DNA of 21,149 nucleotides from Fidelibacterota bacterium. Lineage in GTDB: Bacteria > Fidelibacterota > UBA2242 > JAFGTP01. The notes beneath the pieces were generated by a model that was given only the letters and a program-made list of their open reading frames with translations, did no database searches and was not told where the DNA came from. A program made the position numbers and the translations under genes. Numbering within the stretch: the first letter of the stretch is position 1; each line of letters begins with the position of its first letter. Of this stretch, positions 1 through 8,168 are shown piece after piece. The stretch spans positions 1 through 21,149 of the forward strand of contig JAIPJV010000007.1 in assembly GCA_021734005.1 (NCBI GenBank), given 5' to 3'.

Positions 1-404
1 TTGCTGAAATCCTTAATTCTGCTTCCCGCTCAGCGGAAAAAACTATTTTATCAGACATTAAAGAAAAAGATCCCAAGCTTGCTGAAGATATCAAAAGTAA
101 CATGTTCCTCTTTGAAGATATTGAAAAACTGGCCGACTCCGCTGTTCAAAGAATTAACAAAGAAACTGACTCTCAGTCCATTGCTTTGGCACTCAAGGGT
201 GCTACACCTTCTTTGAAAGAGAAATTCCTAAAAAATATGTCTTCGCGTGCTGCTGATATGCTGGAAGATGAATTACAATATCTAGGTCCGGTAAGGGTGC
301 GGGAAGTCGAAGATGCCCAAAAGGGAATCATTGATATAGTTAGAGATCTTGAAGAAACTGGAGAGATAAGACTTAATCGTGAAGACGAAGAGATCATAGA
401 ATGA
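1..404 (+). CDS. fliG: Flagellar motor switch protein FliG, C-terminal part (5' end outside window)
   Basis: FliG is the rotor ring protein that receives torque from the MotA/MotB stator and sits on the MS ring above FliM/FliN. Only the last 133 residues are here; the reading frame starts at base 3 and stops at 402-404. The segment holds the end of the middle/C-terminal linker (AEILN) and the C-terminal torque domain, including MFLFEDI, LALKGA, KNMSSRAADML and LGPVR. Aligned by eye to E. coli FliG, the five torque-helix charges are kept: Lys of ALKGA, Arg of SSRAAD, Asp-x-Glu of LEDEL (D288/D289 become D/E) and Arg of GPVR. The usually conserved DDRS just after MFxFED reads ADSA here. The stop overlaps the fliH start by 4 bases (ATGA), which suggests translational coupling. 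Confidence 0.97.
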   Translation, partial: AEILNSASRSAEKTILSDIKEKDPKLAEDIKSNMFLFEDIEKLADSAVQRINKETDSQSIALALKGATPSLKEKFLKNMSSRAADMLEDELQYLGPVRVREVEDAQKGIIDIVRDLEETGEIRLNREDEEIIE

Positions 405-1078
405 AAACACTCAAATTAAACCTGGATGATCCTGTTACAAATTTGACCTCAGAACAAGAACCGGATCAGTTATCGCAAAATAATGGAGATTCAGTAAATC
501 GTTCCAGGACAGCAGCTGAATACGAACAGGAAATTGAGCAATTACAAAATCAGATAAAAATGATGGAAGAATCTCTACAAAATGCCCGGGAGGAAACCTT
601 TCAAGCTGGAGTAGAAGAAGGCAAAGAACAGTCCCAGGTTGAGTTTAAAAAACTTGAAAAAAATTATCACCAAAAATATAAAAGCATGCTTGAATCTCTG
701 GAAAAAAAATTTGATGATTCTCTGGAAAAGGCGACTGAACCACTTTTAGAATTGGCTTATCAAATTGCTCAAAAAATCATTGAGCGGGAATTGGAGCATA
801 AAAACGATTACAAAAAATATATAGAGAAATTGATCAATAAATATATTACCGAGTTCATTGATCAGGGCGAATTAACAATCCAGATTCCATCTGAAAAAAT
901 GCCTGATATTTCGATCAAAAAGTTGAATAGTGAACTCACTTCCCAAAGCAAAGTTCACCTCATTGAAAATTCAGATCTAGAGCCGGCTGACTGTATTCTG
1001 GAGACCCATGACTTAAAAATCGACGCCCGAATCAGCAGGCAATTAGAAAACCTAAAAACTCAAAATGATAATATATAA
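401..1078 (+). CDS. fliH: Flagellar export ATPase regulator FliH
   Basis: FliH is the stator-like regulator of the FliI ATPase; it tethers FliI to the C-ring through FliN and to the export gate. This 225-residue protein has the usual size and layout: a polar N-terminus, a long charged helical stretch at about residues 40-120 (EYEQEIEQLQNQ onwards, with AGVEEGKEQ), then a compact C-terminal domain with LAYQIAQKIIERELE and a beta-rich tail typical of the FliH/HrpE/V-ATPase E-like fold. Sequence conservation in the family is low, so position between fliG and fliI carries much of the weight. The start overlaps the fliG stop by four bases; its own stop shares one base with the fliI start (TAATG). 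Confidence 0.93.
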   Translation: MKTLKLNLDDPVTNLTSEQEPDQLSQNNGDSVNRSRTAAEYEQEIEQLQNQIKMMEESLQNAREETFQAGVEEGKEQSQVEFKKLEKNYHQKYKSMLESLEKKFDDSLEKATEPLLELAYQIAQKIIERELEHKNDYKKYIEKLINKYITEFIDQGELTIQIPSEKMPDISIKKLNSELTSQSKVHLIENSDLEPADCILETHDLKIDARISRQLENLKTQNDNI

Positions 1079-2403
1079 TGGTAATTGCAAACAAACTGCA
1101 GGAACATTCCGATCAGATTGATGAGACCGATTCTGTCCTTACTATTGAAGGGAAGGTCTCCAAAGTCATTGGCCTGATAATTGAAGCCAGTCTGCCGGAT
1201 GGTACGATGGGAGAATTGTGTAAAATCAGAACTCGAACCGGTGATTTTATTCGCGCCGAAATTGTGGGATTTCGCCAGGATAAGGTTCTGCTCATGCCTC
1301 TTGACGAAACTGTAGGAATTTCTCCGGGAAGCACAGTTACCAGAAGTCCCAAGCCCCTTTCTATTAAAGTTGATGAGCGAATTTTAGGCCGAGTAATCGA
1401 TGGTCTGGGAAATCCTATTGATGGGAAAGGACCGGTCAATGCTGAAGATGAGCAACCCGCCTATAATGATTCTCCCAATCCCATGACCCGCCAACGAATT
1501 ACCGAGCATTTAACTACTGGAATTCGCGCCATAGACGGATTGACCACTATTGGAAAAGGCCAGAGAGTCGGCCTTTTTGCTGGAAGTGGCGTTGGAAAAA
1601 GTGTTTTATTAGGAATGATTGCCCGCTATGCTGAGGCTGATGTGAATGTTATTGGATTAATTGGTGAACGGGGGCGTGAAGTGCGGGAATTTATTGAAAG
1701 AGATCTTGGTGAGAGCGGATTAAAAAAATCCGTGGTTGTAGTGGCGACTTCAGATCAAGCTGCTATGGTGCGGGTCAAAGCAGCGCTGATAACTACTGCT
1801 ATTGCTGAATATTTTCGAGAACAGGGAAAATCCGTGCTCCTGCTTATGGATTCTTTGACAAGAGTTGCCATGGCTCAGAGAGAAATCGGTCTTGCTGCGG
1901 AAGAACCACCAACAACAAAAGGTTATACACCCTCAGTTTTTGCTCTTCTCCCCCGTCTGCTGGAAAGAGCAGGAACAGACAAGCACGGTAGTATCACTGG
2001 GCTGTATACTGTGCTGGTGGAAAGCGATGATCTGGATGAACCAATCAGTGATGCGGCTCGCTCAATTCTGGACGGACATATTGTCCTCTCTCGTTCCCTG
2101 GCTACAAAAGGACATTATCCAGCTATCGATGTGCTGGAAAGTGTCAGCCGCCTAAAAAATGACATTACTTCAGAAGAACAAAAACAATATGCTCAGAAAA
2201 TTCTGGAAACTCTGGCCATCTACAGAGATAACGAAGATCTGATCAGTATTGGTGCTTATCAGGAAGGTAGTAATCCAAAAGTTGACAATGCTATTAATAA
2301 TATCGATGAAATTAATGATTATTTACAGCAGGATATTTACGAGTCTATTGACTTCAAAAGCAATCTTGAACACCTGCAAGAGTTAGCTGAAAAAATTGGA
2401 TAA
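1078..2403 (+). CDS. fliI: Flagellum-specific export ATPase FliI
   Basis: FliI is the hexameric ATPase at the base of the flagellar type III export apparatus, related to the F1 beta subunit. It helps unload chaperones and deliver substrates to FlhA/FlhB. The 441-residue length is normal. Visible motifs are the Walker A loop AGSGVGKS (about 168-175, Lys174), GERGREV with the catalytic Glu (about Glu197), the Walker B strand VLLLMD ending at Asp258, and the family signature PPTTKGYTPSVFALLPRLLE (about 278-297). The N-terminal beta-barrel region with VSKVIGLIIEA and GRVIDGLGNPIDG is also typical. Translation is probably coupled to fliH through the one-base overlap. Nothing looks damaged. Confidence 0.98.
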   Translation: MVIANKLQEHSDQIDETDSVLTIEGKVSKVIGLIIEASLPDGTMGELCKIRTRTGDFIRAEIVGFRQDKVLLMPLDETVGISPGSTVTRSPKPLSIKVDERILGRVIDGLGNPIDGKGPVNAEDEQPAYNDSPNPMTRQRITEHLTTGIRAIDGLTTIGKGQRVGLFAGSGVGKSVLLGMIARYAEADVNVIGLIGERGREVREFIERDLGESGLKKSVVVVATSDQAAMVRVKAALITTAIAEYFREQGKSVLLLMDSLTRVAMAQREIGLAAEEPPTTKGYTPSVFALLPRLLERAGTDKHGSITGLYTVLVESDDLDEPISDAARSILDGHIVLSRSLATKGHYPAIDVLESVSRLKNDITSEEQKQYAQKILETLAIYRDNEDLISIGAYQEGSNPKVDNAINNIDEINDYLQQDIYESIDFKSNLEHLQELAEKIG

Positions 2404-2409
2404 TCACTT

Positions 2410-2877
2410 ATGTCAAAATCCTTTAAATTTTCACTGCATCGTGTCTTAAAATTTCAAAGTGACAAAGAAGATCTAAAGGCTACTGATCTAAGTAAATCCA
2501 AACAGCAGCTCAAATTGGAAAGAGACCGCCTGAAAAGATTACAGAATAAAAAAAGCGACCACCTGGGAAGAACTGAAACTCTTATTAATGGAGATAATTC
2601 TATTTCTCTGGAAAAATTGAGAGCGTCAGCAGATTATCTATCCCAATTGAATGAAAAAATTTCCTCCCAGAATCAGAAAGTTCAAAAATCCAACCATGAG
2701 GTTGAAAAAGCTCGAAAAGATTTGGTCGAAGTTAGCAAAAATCGCAAAATTCTAGAAAAATTGAAAGAGAAACAGTATCAGGATTATAAGGAAAAAAGTA
2801 AAAAAGAAGAGCGCAGGAAAGAAAGTGAGATTGCCTTGCGAAGAAAAACCCGAAACAATGATATTAAGGATCGATAA
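2410..2877 (+). CDS. fliJ: Flagellar export protein FliJ
   Basis: FliJ is the small coiled-coil stalk that sits in the FliI ring, like the gamma subunit of F1, and contacts FlhA to energise export. This 155-residue protein is almost wholly charged and helical, with heptad-like Leu spacing from LKFQSDKEDLKATDL to the C-terminus, and the FliJ-type start FKFSLHRVLKFQ. It starts six bases after the fliI stop, without a strong Shine-Dalgarno sequence, so it probably depends on coupling. The stop overlaps the next gene's start by one base (TAATG). The call rests on composition, length and position, as usual for this fast-evolving family. Confidence 0.9.
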   Translation: MSKSFKFSLHRVLKFQSDKEDLKATDLSKSKQQLKLERDRLKRLQNKKSDHLGRTETLINGDNSISLEKLRASADYLSQLNEKISSQNQKVQKSNHEVEKARKDLVEVSKNRKILEKLKEKQYQDYKEKSKKEERRKESEIALRRKTRNNDIKDR

Positions 2878-3398
2878 TGCGTAAAGCCCTATTCTGGATA
2901 TTAATAGGATTCATATCTTTTGCTGTGCTAGTTGCTATCATATTTGGTTATTTATCCTATATGGAGAAGAAAAACGGTGAGGATCAGGAAGTTACCGAAT
3001 CCGGTGAATTACCTGAATATATTGACAAATCCCAGAGAGATAGCCTTGCAAATTTGATCACTATGAAGGACAGCCTGATAGCAGTAAAAGATAGCAAAAA
3101 TGATAGTCTCACAAATCTTATTCAAACTCATGAAACAACTATCAATGAGCAGAAACAAAACATCCAGGAACTTAGGGAGCAAATGGAAAACAATCAGAAT
3201 AAATCTGAAAATATTAAAAGTCTAGCCAAAACCTATGAATCAATGCGGGTGGAAGATCTTCGGCCAATTCTGAAGGAAATTAACGATAATACGCTCATTA
3301 ATATTTACCAGCAGATGAGCAGTCGCAAACGTCAAAAATTAATTCAGGCTCTTACCCCTCAGCGAGCTGCCCGATTAACAACTAAGTTAGCGAGTTAA
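2877..3398 (+). CDS. MotE-like flagellar protein (MgtE-N-like domain)
   Basis: A 173-residue membrane-anchored protein: one N-terminal transmembrane helix (about residues 5-27, FWILIGFISFAVLVAIIFGY), a long polar coiled coil (about 45-115, including two near-copies of DSLxNLI), and a C-terminal helical domain (about 117-173, YESMRVEDLRPILKEIND through QRAARLTTKLA). The last part resembles the MgtE N-terminal repeat in MotE/YlxF-type proteins, which lie next to fliJ in many flagellar clusters. In rhizobia MotE is a periplasmic chaperone for MotC; whether this protein does the same is unknown. The one-base overlap with fliJ ties it to the upstream operon. It ends the first block, and a gap follows. 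Confidence 0.8.
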   Translation: MRKALFWILIGFISFAVLVAIIFGYLSYMEKKNGEDQEVTESGELPEYIDKSQRDSLANLITMKDSLIAVKDSKNDSLTNLIQTHETTINEQKQNIQELREQMENNQNKSENIKSLAKTYESMRVEDLRPILKEINDNTLINIYQQMSSRKRQKLIQALTPQRAARLTTKLAS

Positions 3399-3505
3399 CA
3401 TATTGACAATTCGTAATTTATATAATTAGCAAATGTTTTTGCATACCATTTTTCATAAAAATTGTATAAAAATGAATACTAAAATACAAATTAATACAAA
3501 TCAAT

Positions 3506-3534
3506 TTTCCGAACTTGTGGAAATTATTTCCGAA
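3506..3534. promoter_or_regulatory. Candidate activator binding site: TTTCC/GGAAA half-site array with palindrome
   Basis: GGAAATTATTTCC (3519-3531) is a 6+1+6 palindrome. A further TTTCCGAA at 3506-3513 is repeated at 3527-3534, 21 bases away or two helical turns. The reverse complement of the same 13-mer occurs exactly in the gap before fliL (13371-13383). It lies about 145 bases upstream of the sigma-54-like site, a normal distance for an enhancer-binding protein. Function is inferred. Confidence 0.4.
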
Positions 3535-3666
3535 TCAGAGCCTTTTTTGTTTTGGGATAATTTAATAAAGTCACCGCGTTTTACAAACTTTAAGTCATTG
3601 TTTTTTGATTTGTTTATTTCTTGAGAAAAATGAATATATAAAAATTATCAGTGAAAAATATTTACC

Positions 3667-3683
3667 CTGGCACATTAATTGAG
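3667..3683 (+). promoter_or_regulatory. Candidate sigma-54 promoter for the fliK-flgD-flgE block
   Basis: CTGGCAC at 3667-3673, then five bases and TTGAG at 3679-3683. This matches the sigma-54 consensus TGGCAC-N5-TTGC in sequence and spacing except for A instead of C in the -12 GC. Predicted transcription would start near 3693, about 57 bases before fliK. Sigma-54 commonly drives hook genes in other bacteria. The -12 mismatch keeps confidence moderate. Confidence 0.45.
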
Positions 3684-3749
3684 ACTATATAAATGGAATT
3701 TTTTGAAATTATGAATTTGGAACTAGATGAAATGATAATAAACAATTAA

Positions 3750-6700
3750 ATGAACCAAACACTTAACATAATAAATTTTGGCAAAACCCCAAGCCCGGAA
3801 AAGGCTGGAATCAAATCCCAGTCTTCCTCTATTGAGAATGGGATCAATTTTGATGCTTTCTTCTCAGGAGAATTGCATCCCAAACCTGCCAAAATAAGGA
3901 ATCAATCCAATAATTCCGGTAATATAAATAATTCCGGTAATATAGAGGTGGACAAACCAAAAACTGCTACCAATTCATCTGGTTTTTCTGATCCAAAAAA
4001 ATCCAATAGTCAAAACAGCCCTAATAAAATATTGCATTCTTCCAGTCAAAACATTTCCAATACCAATACTAAAAATAAAGCCAAAACCAAACAGGCAAAT
4101 TCAAGTAATAAACAATTTAATCCAGAATCAGCAAAAACTTCCGGGGACAGCAAAAAAGCAGAAAATAAAAACAATCCAGCTGCTGAAAAACAGATAGCAA
4201 CTGACAAAAATCAGACAGCAAAACAGAAATCCGAAAAAACAACTGATAATGAACAATCACAAAAAACTGCTCAACAAACAAAAATTTCGGAACAGGTTAA
4301 AGAAACACCACAACAGGATAGATCCTCAGCAAAAAACTCGAAAGACAAAAATAAAGAAACTGTTCCAGAAAAATCAACCAACACGAACAAAATAAATTCT
4401 AAACAAGCTGAAAATGTAGCGGATAAGATAACCAGAAAAACCCAGGAACAATCTACTAATATAACTAATAGTTCTAATACAATACCAAAGGATACAAAAT
4501 CCGGCAATCAAACCAGTGAACATGACAAGGCTGGAAATGCTCAAATTGAATCCAATCAAAACAGTAAAAAAACGGCTGATATAACAAAACAAAATCAATC
4601 AGAAGCGTCAAATAAGGCTTCTAACAAACCCAATCTTTCTCCAAACAGCGCGGCAGTAAAACCTGCTACTAATAGTTCGGAAAGAAAGGTCACAGAAAAT
4701 ATATCATCTAGTTCCAAGAAATCCCAAAATGAAAGCATAAAAAATAGTTCTACCCAAAATAAGAGTAGATCAGAAAATAAAATTAATGTTGAAACGCAAA
4801 ATAAAGAAAATACTCAGAGTAATCAAGCATCATCTGAAGAGACTGAACAAGTTCAAAACAAACCCGGTCAAAACAAAACCAACAATCAAAAAAATAGTAT
4901 AAACAACAATTCAACTAAAAATGCAAGCACCCGAAGCAAATCCAATAACATTCTCCAGCAATCCGCACAGGAGAATATAAAATCTTCACCAGACCGACAA
5001 AATATTTCTAATCAGAAATATAAAAACCAAAACACTTCTCCTGAAAATATTACTAATCATCAGTCAAATAAAAATTCCGAAAAAATAAATACTCATACTA
5101 ATCACTCTGCTAACAATCATAAAATTTCTTCAACTGCTGATCAATCTATCCAAAACGAACAATCTAATACAAACACTGAGGCCCAATCAAAAGCCACTCC
5201 TCACAATTCCGATAATCAAAATTTTCAACATAGTGCTACCAATCAATCCAAGTCTTCCCTGGTCAGCACAAATTCAGAAAATCAGACTCAACAATCCAAA
5301 CAGTCCATTCAATCTTCGAACAAAATAAATAACAATTCTCATGCCTCACAAAATGCAAAAAGCCAAATTAATAGCAAACAGGATTTTCAGAGCAACCCAA
5401 AAAGTACAACAGAATCCACCATTACAAATGCTCAACAAAATCAATCCAGCAATAATTTAAAGATTGAACAAAATCAAAATAATAACGAAAGCCAGGTTGC
5501 AAATCACCAGGAAACACAAACCAATTCCAATCAGCAAAAGATAAATCAGTCTAAAAATTCAATAGCAGATAACAAAAATATCCACACAAATATTGATAAG
5601 CAAAGCAGTAAGCAAACGGTTTTTTCTAATAAACCAGGAAAACAAAATTCAACTTCTCAGGAAAATGTAAATACAATTGATGAGTCCCAAGACAAAGTAT
5701 ATCAGCAAACAATTAAATATACTGATAGAAATCAATCTAAATCTAACCAGAAAGTCAAATCACAAAATCAGCAAACAATAAATCATGCTGATAAAAACCA
5801 CTCCCAGTCCAACCAGCAAACCCAATCCAATAATCAGCAAACAACTACAGCCCGATTAAAACAGAATCAGACAATCAATGAATTTCAGACCCGACAGAAA
5901 ACTGCTCAGAAATATAAATCCCGGCCAAAACAAAATTTTGCAAATTCTAATAAAGTAAACAATACCTCACGAAATAACACAGTCCAAAATCAGGAAAATA
6001 ATTCTGCCATTTCCAATTCAGAAGCATATTCACAAATCAAGACAAAATCCAATCAATCAGCTAATATTGAAACTGGAGTATCACAGGCTTCTAAATCTAA
6101 TAATAAAGCACCAACAGAAAATAATTCTCAGAACCGGGTTTATGTTCGCAACTTTACTGGTAAAGATCATCATTCTGAACAATCTGATTCACAACAGCCA
6201 AAAAATCAAACAATAAGTATAAAGGCAGAGAAAAAAGTCCGAGGCCAGTCACAAAAAGAAACTAATCAACAAAATCAAGCAGGAAAATCATCAAAATTTC
6301 AGAAAAATGGAGAACAGAATTCGAATTCATCACAAAATCTCCGGCAAAATATTCCTGAGAGGGCTTTTGCAAAAAATCAGCAAAAAATTGGGCAGAAAAA
6401 TAGTAGCGAGAATTCTCAGTTTAACATTCAGCGCCCTTCGAGCTCTAATGAAGCGGGAAGGCAAAAGCCAGATTCTCAAGAAAATGGAAACACTGGTGCT
6501 AAATCTTCAGGCAAAGTTTACAAGAAGACAATAAATAATATCGATAAAAAGTCCTCTCACCCTAACCAGCAGACCCAGTCCAAAAATCAACAGACTAATC
6601 CAGAAAATCTAAAGCAGAGCCAAAGTACCCAACAGGACCAGCAAAATATAAAATCTCAGACCGACCCCAGCAGACCTGCAGATAGAATCAAAATCAATTC

Positions 6701-8147
6701 TGAACAAAGCCACATCAATCAAAATCAGAAAGATACACCTACTACACACAAAACTAAAAATAATCCAGAAACACAGAATCAGCACAAGGTTAATACAGAA
6801 AAAACACACCAAAACTGGCCTCAGGATAACAAATCCGAATCTTCCCAATCAAGAAATAATCCTCAAACCAGTTCCAATCATCAACCGACCAAAAATACTG
6901 GTGATCGCACAATAAATATGGCTGGGGAGAAAGATGTTCGGGATCAGTCCCAAAAAGTAAATAGTCAACCTCCTAGAACTGAAAATACAGCAAAATTTCA
7001 GAAAAATATTGAACAGGATTCTAATTCATCCCAAAATATTCATCAAAATAATCCTGATAAGAATATTGCAGAAAACCAGGAAAGAGCTGCTCAGAAAAAT
7101 AGAGCCAGGAATACCCAAATTAACAAGCAGCAACCTTTGAGTTCTAATCAATCAGAAAAGCATTCTACTAAAGCAAGTCCGGCACCCAAATCCAATCACT
7201 CTAATCAAAATGTAAAATATAGCCATTCCGAATCAGACCAGAATAAAGCAAAAGTAAATTCCGATCCAAATTCAAATGTCAACAATTTTCAAAAAGTGAA
7301 AATCAATGATCAAAAAGCGCAGCAAAATTCCAGTCAAAATATTTCCCAGGCCAGGAATCCAAAAAGCGAAAACCGATCCAATATTGCATCTAATCAAAAC
7401 TCTTTTAATGCCGGACAAACCCAGAAACAGAGTCAATCACAAATTCAGCAATCAGGAAATAATTCTTCATCCAACCATAATTTTCAGAAAGACCATTCCA
7501 GCAATTTTCAGAACAATTCCGATCAGCAATACAATTCCCGGGAAGGATCTGAAAAATTCAATCCTGATAATCTCAAATCTGAACTAAATGATAGTCAGAC
7601 AAAGGTCAAACACAAGTCCAGCAAACAAACAAATTCTGCAGAATCAATTAAAAGCTGGGCGCAAAATTTCACCAATCCTGCTAAGGCCACCAGCATGAAC
7701 CGCTTTTCCGGAAAAATGAATAATTTGATCAGCAGGATTACTCAGGTTATCTACCTTTACAAAAATAGCAGATCATCAAAAACAAATTTTCAACTGGATG
7801 GCAAAGAATATGGCTCTCTCGAAGTTCAATTCTCTCAGAGTCAAAATAACGAAAAAGCCACAATAATGGTTGAAAATGAATCCGTCAAAGCAGCAATTAA
7901 AAAATATATTCCATCAATTCAAGAAAATCTACAGCAAAAAGGTTTCTCGCTTTCATCATTAGAAGTCGAAGTCAATAATGGAAATCGGGAGAGAGCCTTT
8001 CAATCAGAAAATCAATGGAATCAAAATCAGCAAAATTACAGGGGCTTTAAGCAGAACGGGCAGAAGAGTTCCGCTCAAAAGAACCAACCAGAACTTACCT
8101 CCCGTCCCCTGGATTATGGATACAATACAATCGAAGTTTTTGCATAA
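3750..8147 (+). CDS. fliK: Giant flagellar hook-length control protein FliK
   Basis: FliK is exported during hook assembly, measures hook length and, through its C-terminal domain, makes FlhB switch to filament substrates. The C-terminal domain is recognisable at about residues 1346-1415: FQLDGKEYGSLEVQFS, then ATIMVENESVKAAIKKYIPSIQENLQQKGFSLSSLEV, matching Flg_hook (FliK_C). The gene sits directly before flgD, as expected. At 1465 residues it is over three times the usual size (about 400 in Salmonella). Residues from roughly 45 to 1290 are extreme low complexity, dominated by Asn, Gln, Ser, Lys and Thr, with very few hydrophobic or aromatic residues; I see no Cys. It contains internal duplications (see repeats). 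The sense strand is strongly A-rich. There is no obvious Shine-Dalgarno sequence, and the in-frame TAA just before ATG fixes the earliest possible start. Confidence 0.93.
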   Translation: MNQTLNIINFGKTPSPEKAGIKSQSSSIENGINFDAFFSGELHPKPAKIRNQSNNSGNINNSGNIEVDKPKTATNSSGFSDPKKSNSQNSPNKILHSSSQNISNTNTKNKAKTKQANSSNKQFNPESAKTSGDSKKAENKNNPAAEKQIATDKNQTAKQKSEKTTDNEQSQKTAQQTKISEQVKETPQQDRSSAKNSKDKNKETVPEKSTNTNKINSKQAENVADKITRKTQEQSTNITNSSNTIPKDTKSGNQTSEHDKAGNAQIESNQNSKKTADITKQNQSEASNKASNKPNLSPNSAAVKPATNSSERKVTENISSSSKKSQNESIKNSSTQNKSRSENKINVETQNKENTQSNQASSEETEQVQNKPGQNKTNNQKNSINNNSTKNASTRSKSNNILQQSAQENIKSSPDRQNISNQKYKNQNTSPENITNHQSNKNSEKINTHTNHSANNHKISSTADQSIQNEQSNTNTEAQSKATPHNSDNQNFQHSATNQSKSSLVSTNSENQTQQSKQSIQSSNKINNNSHASQNAKSQINSKQDFQSNPKSTTESTITNAQQNQSSNNLKIEQNQNNNESQVANHQETQTNSNQQKINQSKNSIADNKNIHTNIDKQSSKQTVFSNKPGKQNSTSQENVNTIDESQDKVYQQTIKYTDRNQSKSNQKVKSQNQQTINHADKNHSQSNQQTQSNNQQTTTARLKQNQTINEFQTRQKTAQKYKSRPKQNFANSNKVNNTSRNNTVQNQENNSAISNSEAYSQIKTKSNQSANIETGVSQASKSNNKAPTENNSQNRVYVRNFTGKDHHSEQSDSQQPKNQTISIKAEKKVRGQSQKETNQQNQAGKSSKFQKNGEQNSNSSQNLRQNIPERAFAKNQQKIGQKNSSENSQFNIQRPSSSNEAGRQKPDSQENGNTGAKSSGKVYKKTINNIDKKSSHPNQQTQSKNQQTNPENLKQSQSTQQDQQNIKSQTDPSRPADRIKINSEQSHINQNQKDTPTTHKTKNNPETQNQHKVNTEKTHQNWPQDNKSESSQSRNNPQTSSNHQPTKNTGDRTINMAGEKDVRDQSQKVNSQPPRTENTAKFQKNIEQDSNSSQNIHQNNPDKNIAENQERAAQKNRARNTQINKQQPLSSNQSEKHSTKASPAPKSNHSNQNVKYSHSESDQNKAKVNSDPNSNVNNFQKVKINDQKAQQNSSQNISQARNPKSENRSNIASNQNSFNAGQTQKQSQSQIQQSGNNSSSNHNFQKDHSSNFQNNSDQQYNSREGSEKFNPDNLKSELNDSQTKVKHKSSKQTNSAESIKSWAQNFTNPAKATSMNRFSGKMNNLISRITQVIYLYKNSRSSKTNFQLDGKEYGSLEVQFSQSQNNEKATIMVENESVKAAIKKYIPSIQENLQQKGFSLSSLEVEVNNGNRERAFQSENQWNQNQQNYRGFKQNGQKSSAQKNQPELTSRPLDYGYNTIEVFA
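3909..3944 (+). repeat. Perfect 18-base tandem repeat in fliK
   Basis: Two identical adjacent 18-base units (3909-3926 and 3927-3944), each beginning AATAATTCCGG, encode NNSGNI twice. As the repeat is exact and in frame, it looks like a recent slippage event and could vary in copy number between strains. Confidence 0.9.
5703..5834 (+). repeat. Tandem 22-residue repeat in FliK (two copies; third at 6522-6587)
   Basis: Residues 652-673 (start QQTIKYTDRN) and 674-695 (start QQTINHADKN) are adjacent diverged copies of a 22-residue unit ending SQN or SNN, followed by QQTT. A third copy lies at residues 925-946 (start KKTINNIDKK, end QTQSKN, then QQT). Two of the copies are preceded by KVY. Confidence 0.8.
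6210..7148 (+). repeat. Long duplicated segment in FliK: 80-residue copies at 6210-6449 and 6909-7148
   Basis: Residues 821-900 and 1054-1133 align without gaps over 80 positions with about 41 identities by hand count. Shared stretches include VRxQSQK, KFQKNxEQ, SNSSQN and a final SSN. The copies are 233 residues apart, and the third 22-residue unit lies between them. The arrangement suggests an old tandem duplication of a larger block (22-residue unit, spacer, 80-residue unit) that later diverged. Confidence 0.8.
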
Positions 8148-8168
8148 TTAATGTGAAAGGAACACACC

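Larger units (their letters stand above)
3399..3749 (+). other. AT-rich intergenic region upstream of fliK
   Basis: This 351-base gap is AT-rich and has no convincing gene. A 63-codon reading frame (3433-3624) is present but has no ribosome binding site, unusual codon use and no recognisable similarity. The gap contains a half-site array with a 13-base palindrome (3506-3534) and a sigma-54-like promoter (3667-3683). fliK must start at or after 3750, because the preceding in-frame codon is TAA. No good Shine-Dalgarno sequence precedes it. I see no clear intrinsic terminator for the fliG-motE block. Confidence 0.6.

Noticed and set aside
114..170. FliG DDRS to ADSA change as loss of torque residues
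   Set aside because: Counting from the C-terminus of E. coli FliG shows that the true torque charges (K264, R281, D288, D289, R297) lie elsewhere and are kept, with D289 as Glu.
3403..3426. TTGACA followed by TATAAT after the MotE-like gene, as a sigma-70 promoter
   Set aside because: Both hexamers are perfect but only 12 bases apart, too short for a normal 16-18 base spacer.
3433..3624. 63-codon reading frame between the MotE-like gene and fliK
   Set aside because: No ribosome binding site, codon use unlike neighbours, no recognisable motif, and it overlaps the palindromic element shared with the fliL gap.
4271..6848. Minus-strand reading frames under fliK
   Set aside because: They are shadows of the A-rich, low-complexity sense strand and give Phe/Ile/Val/Leu-rich translations with no signals.
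3909..7148. Repeats in fliK as a CRISPR array or mobile element remnant
   Set aside because: The repeats are in frame, diverged as protein repeats and lie within one open gene; there are no regular unique spacers and no inverted ends.
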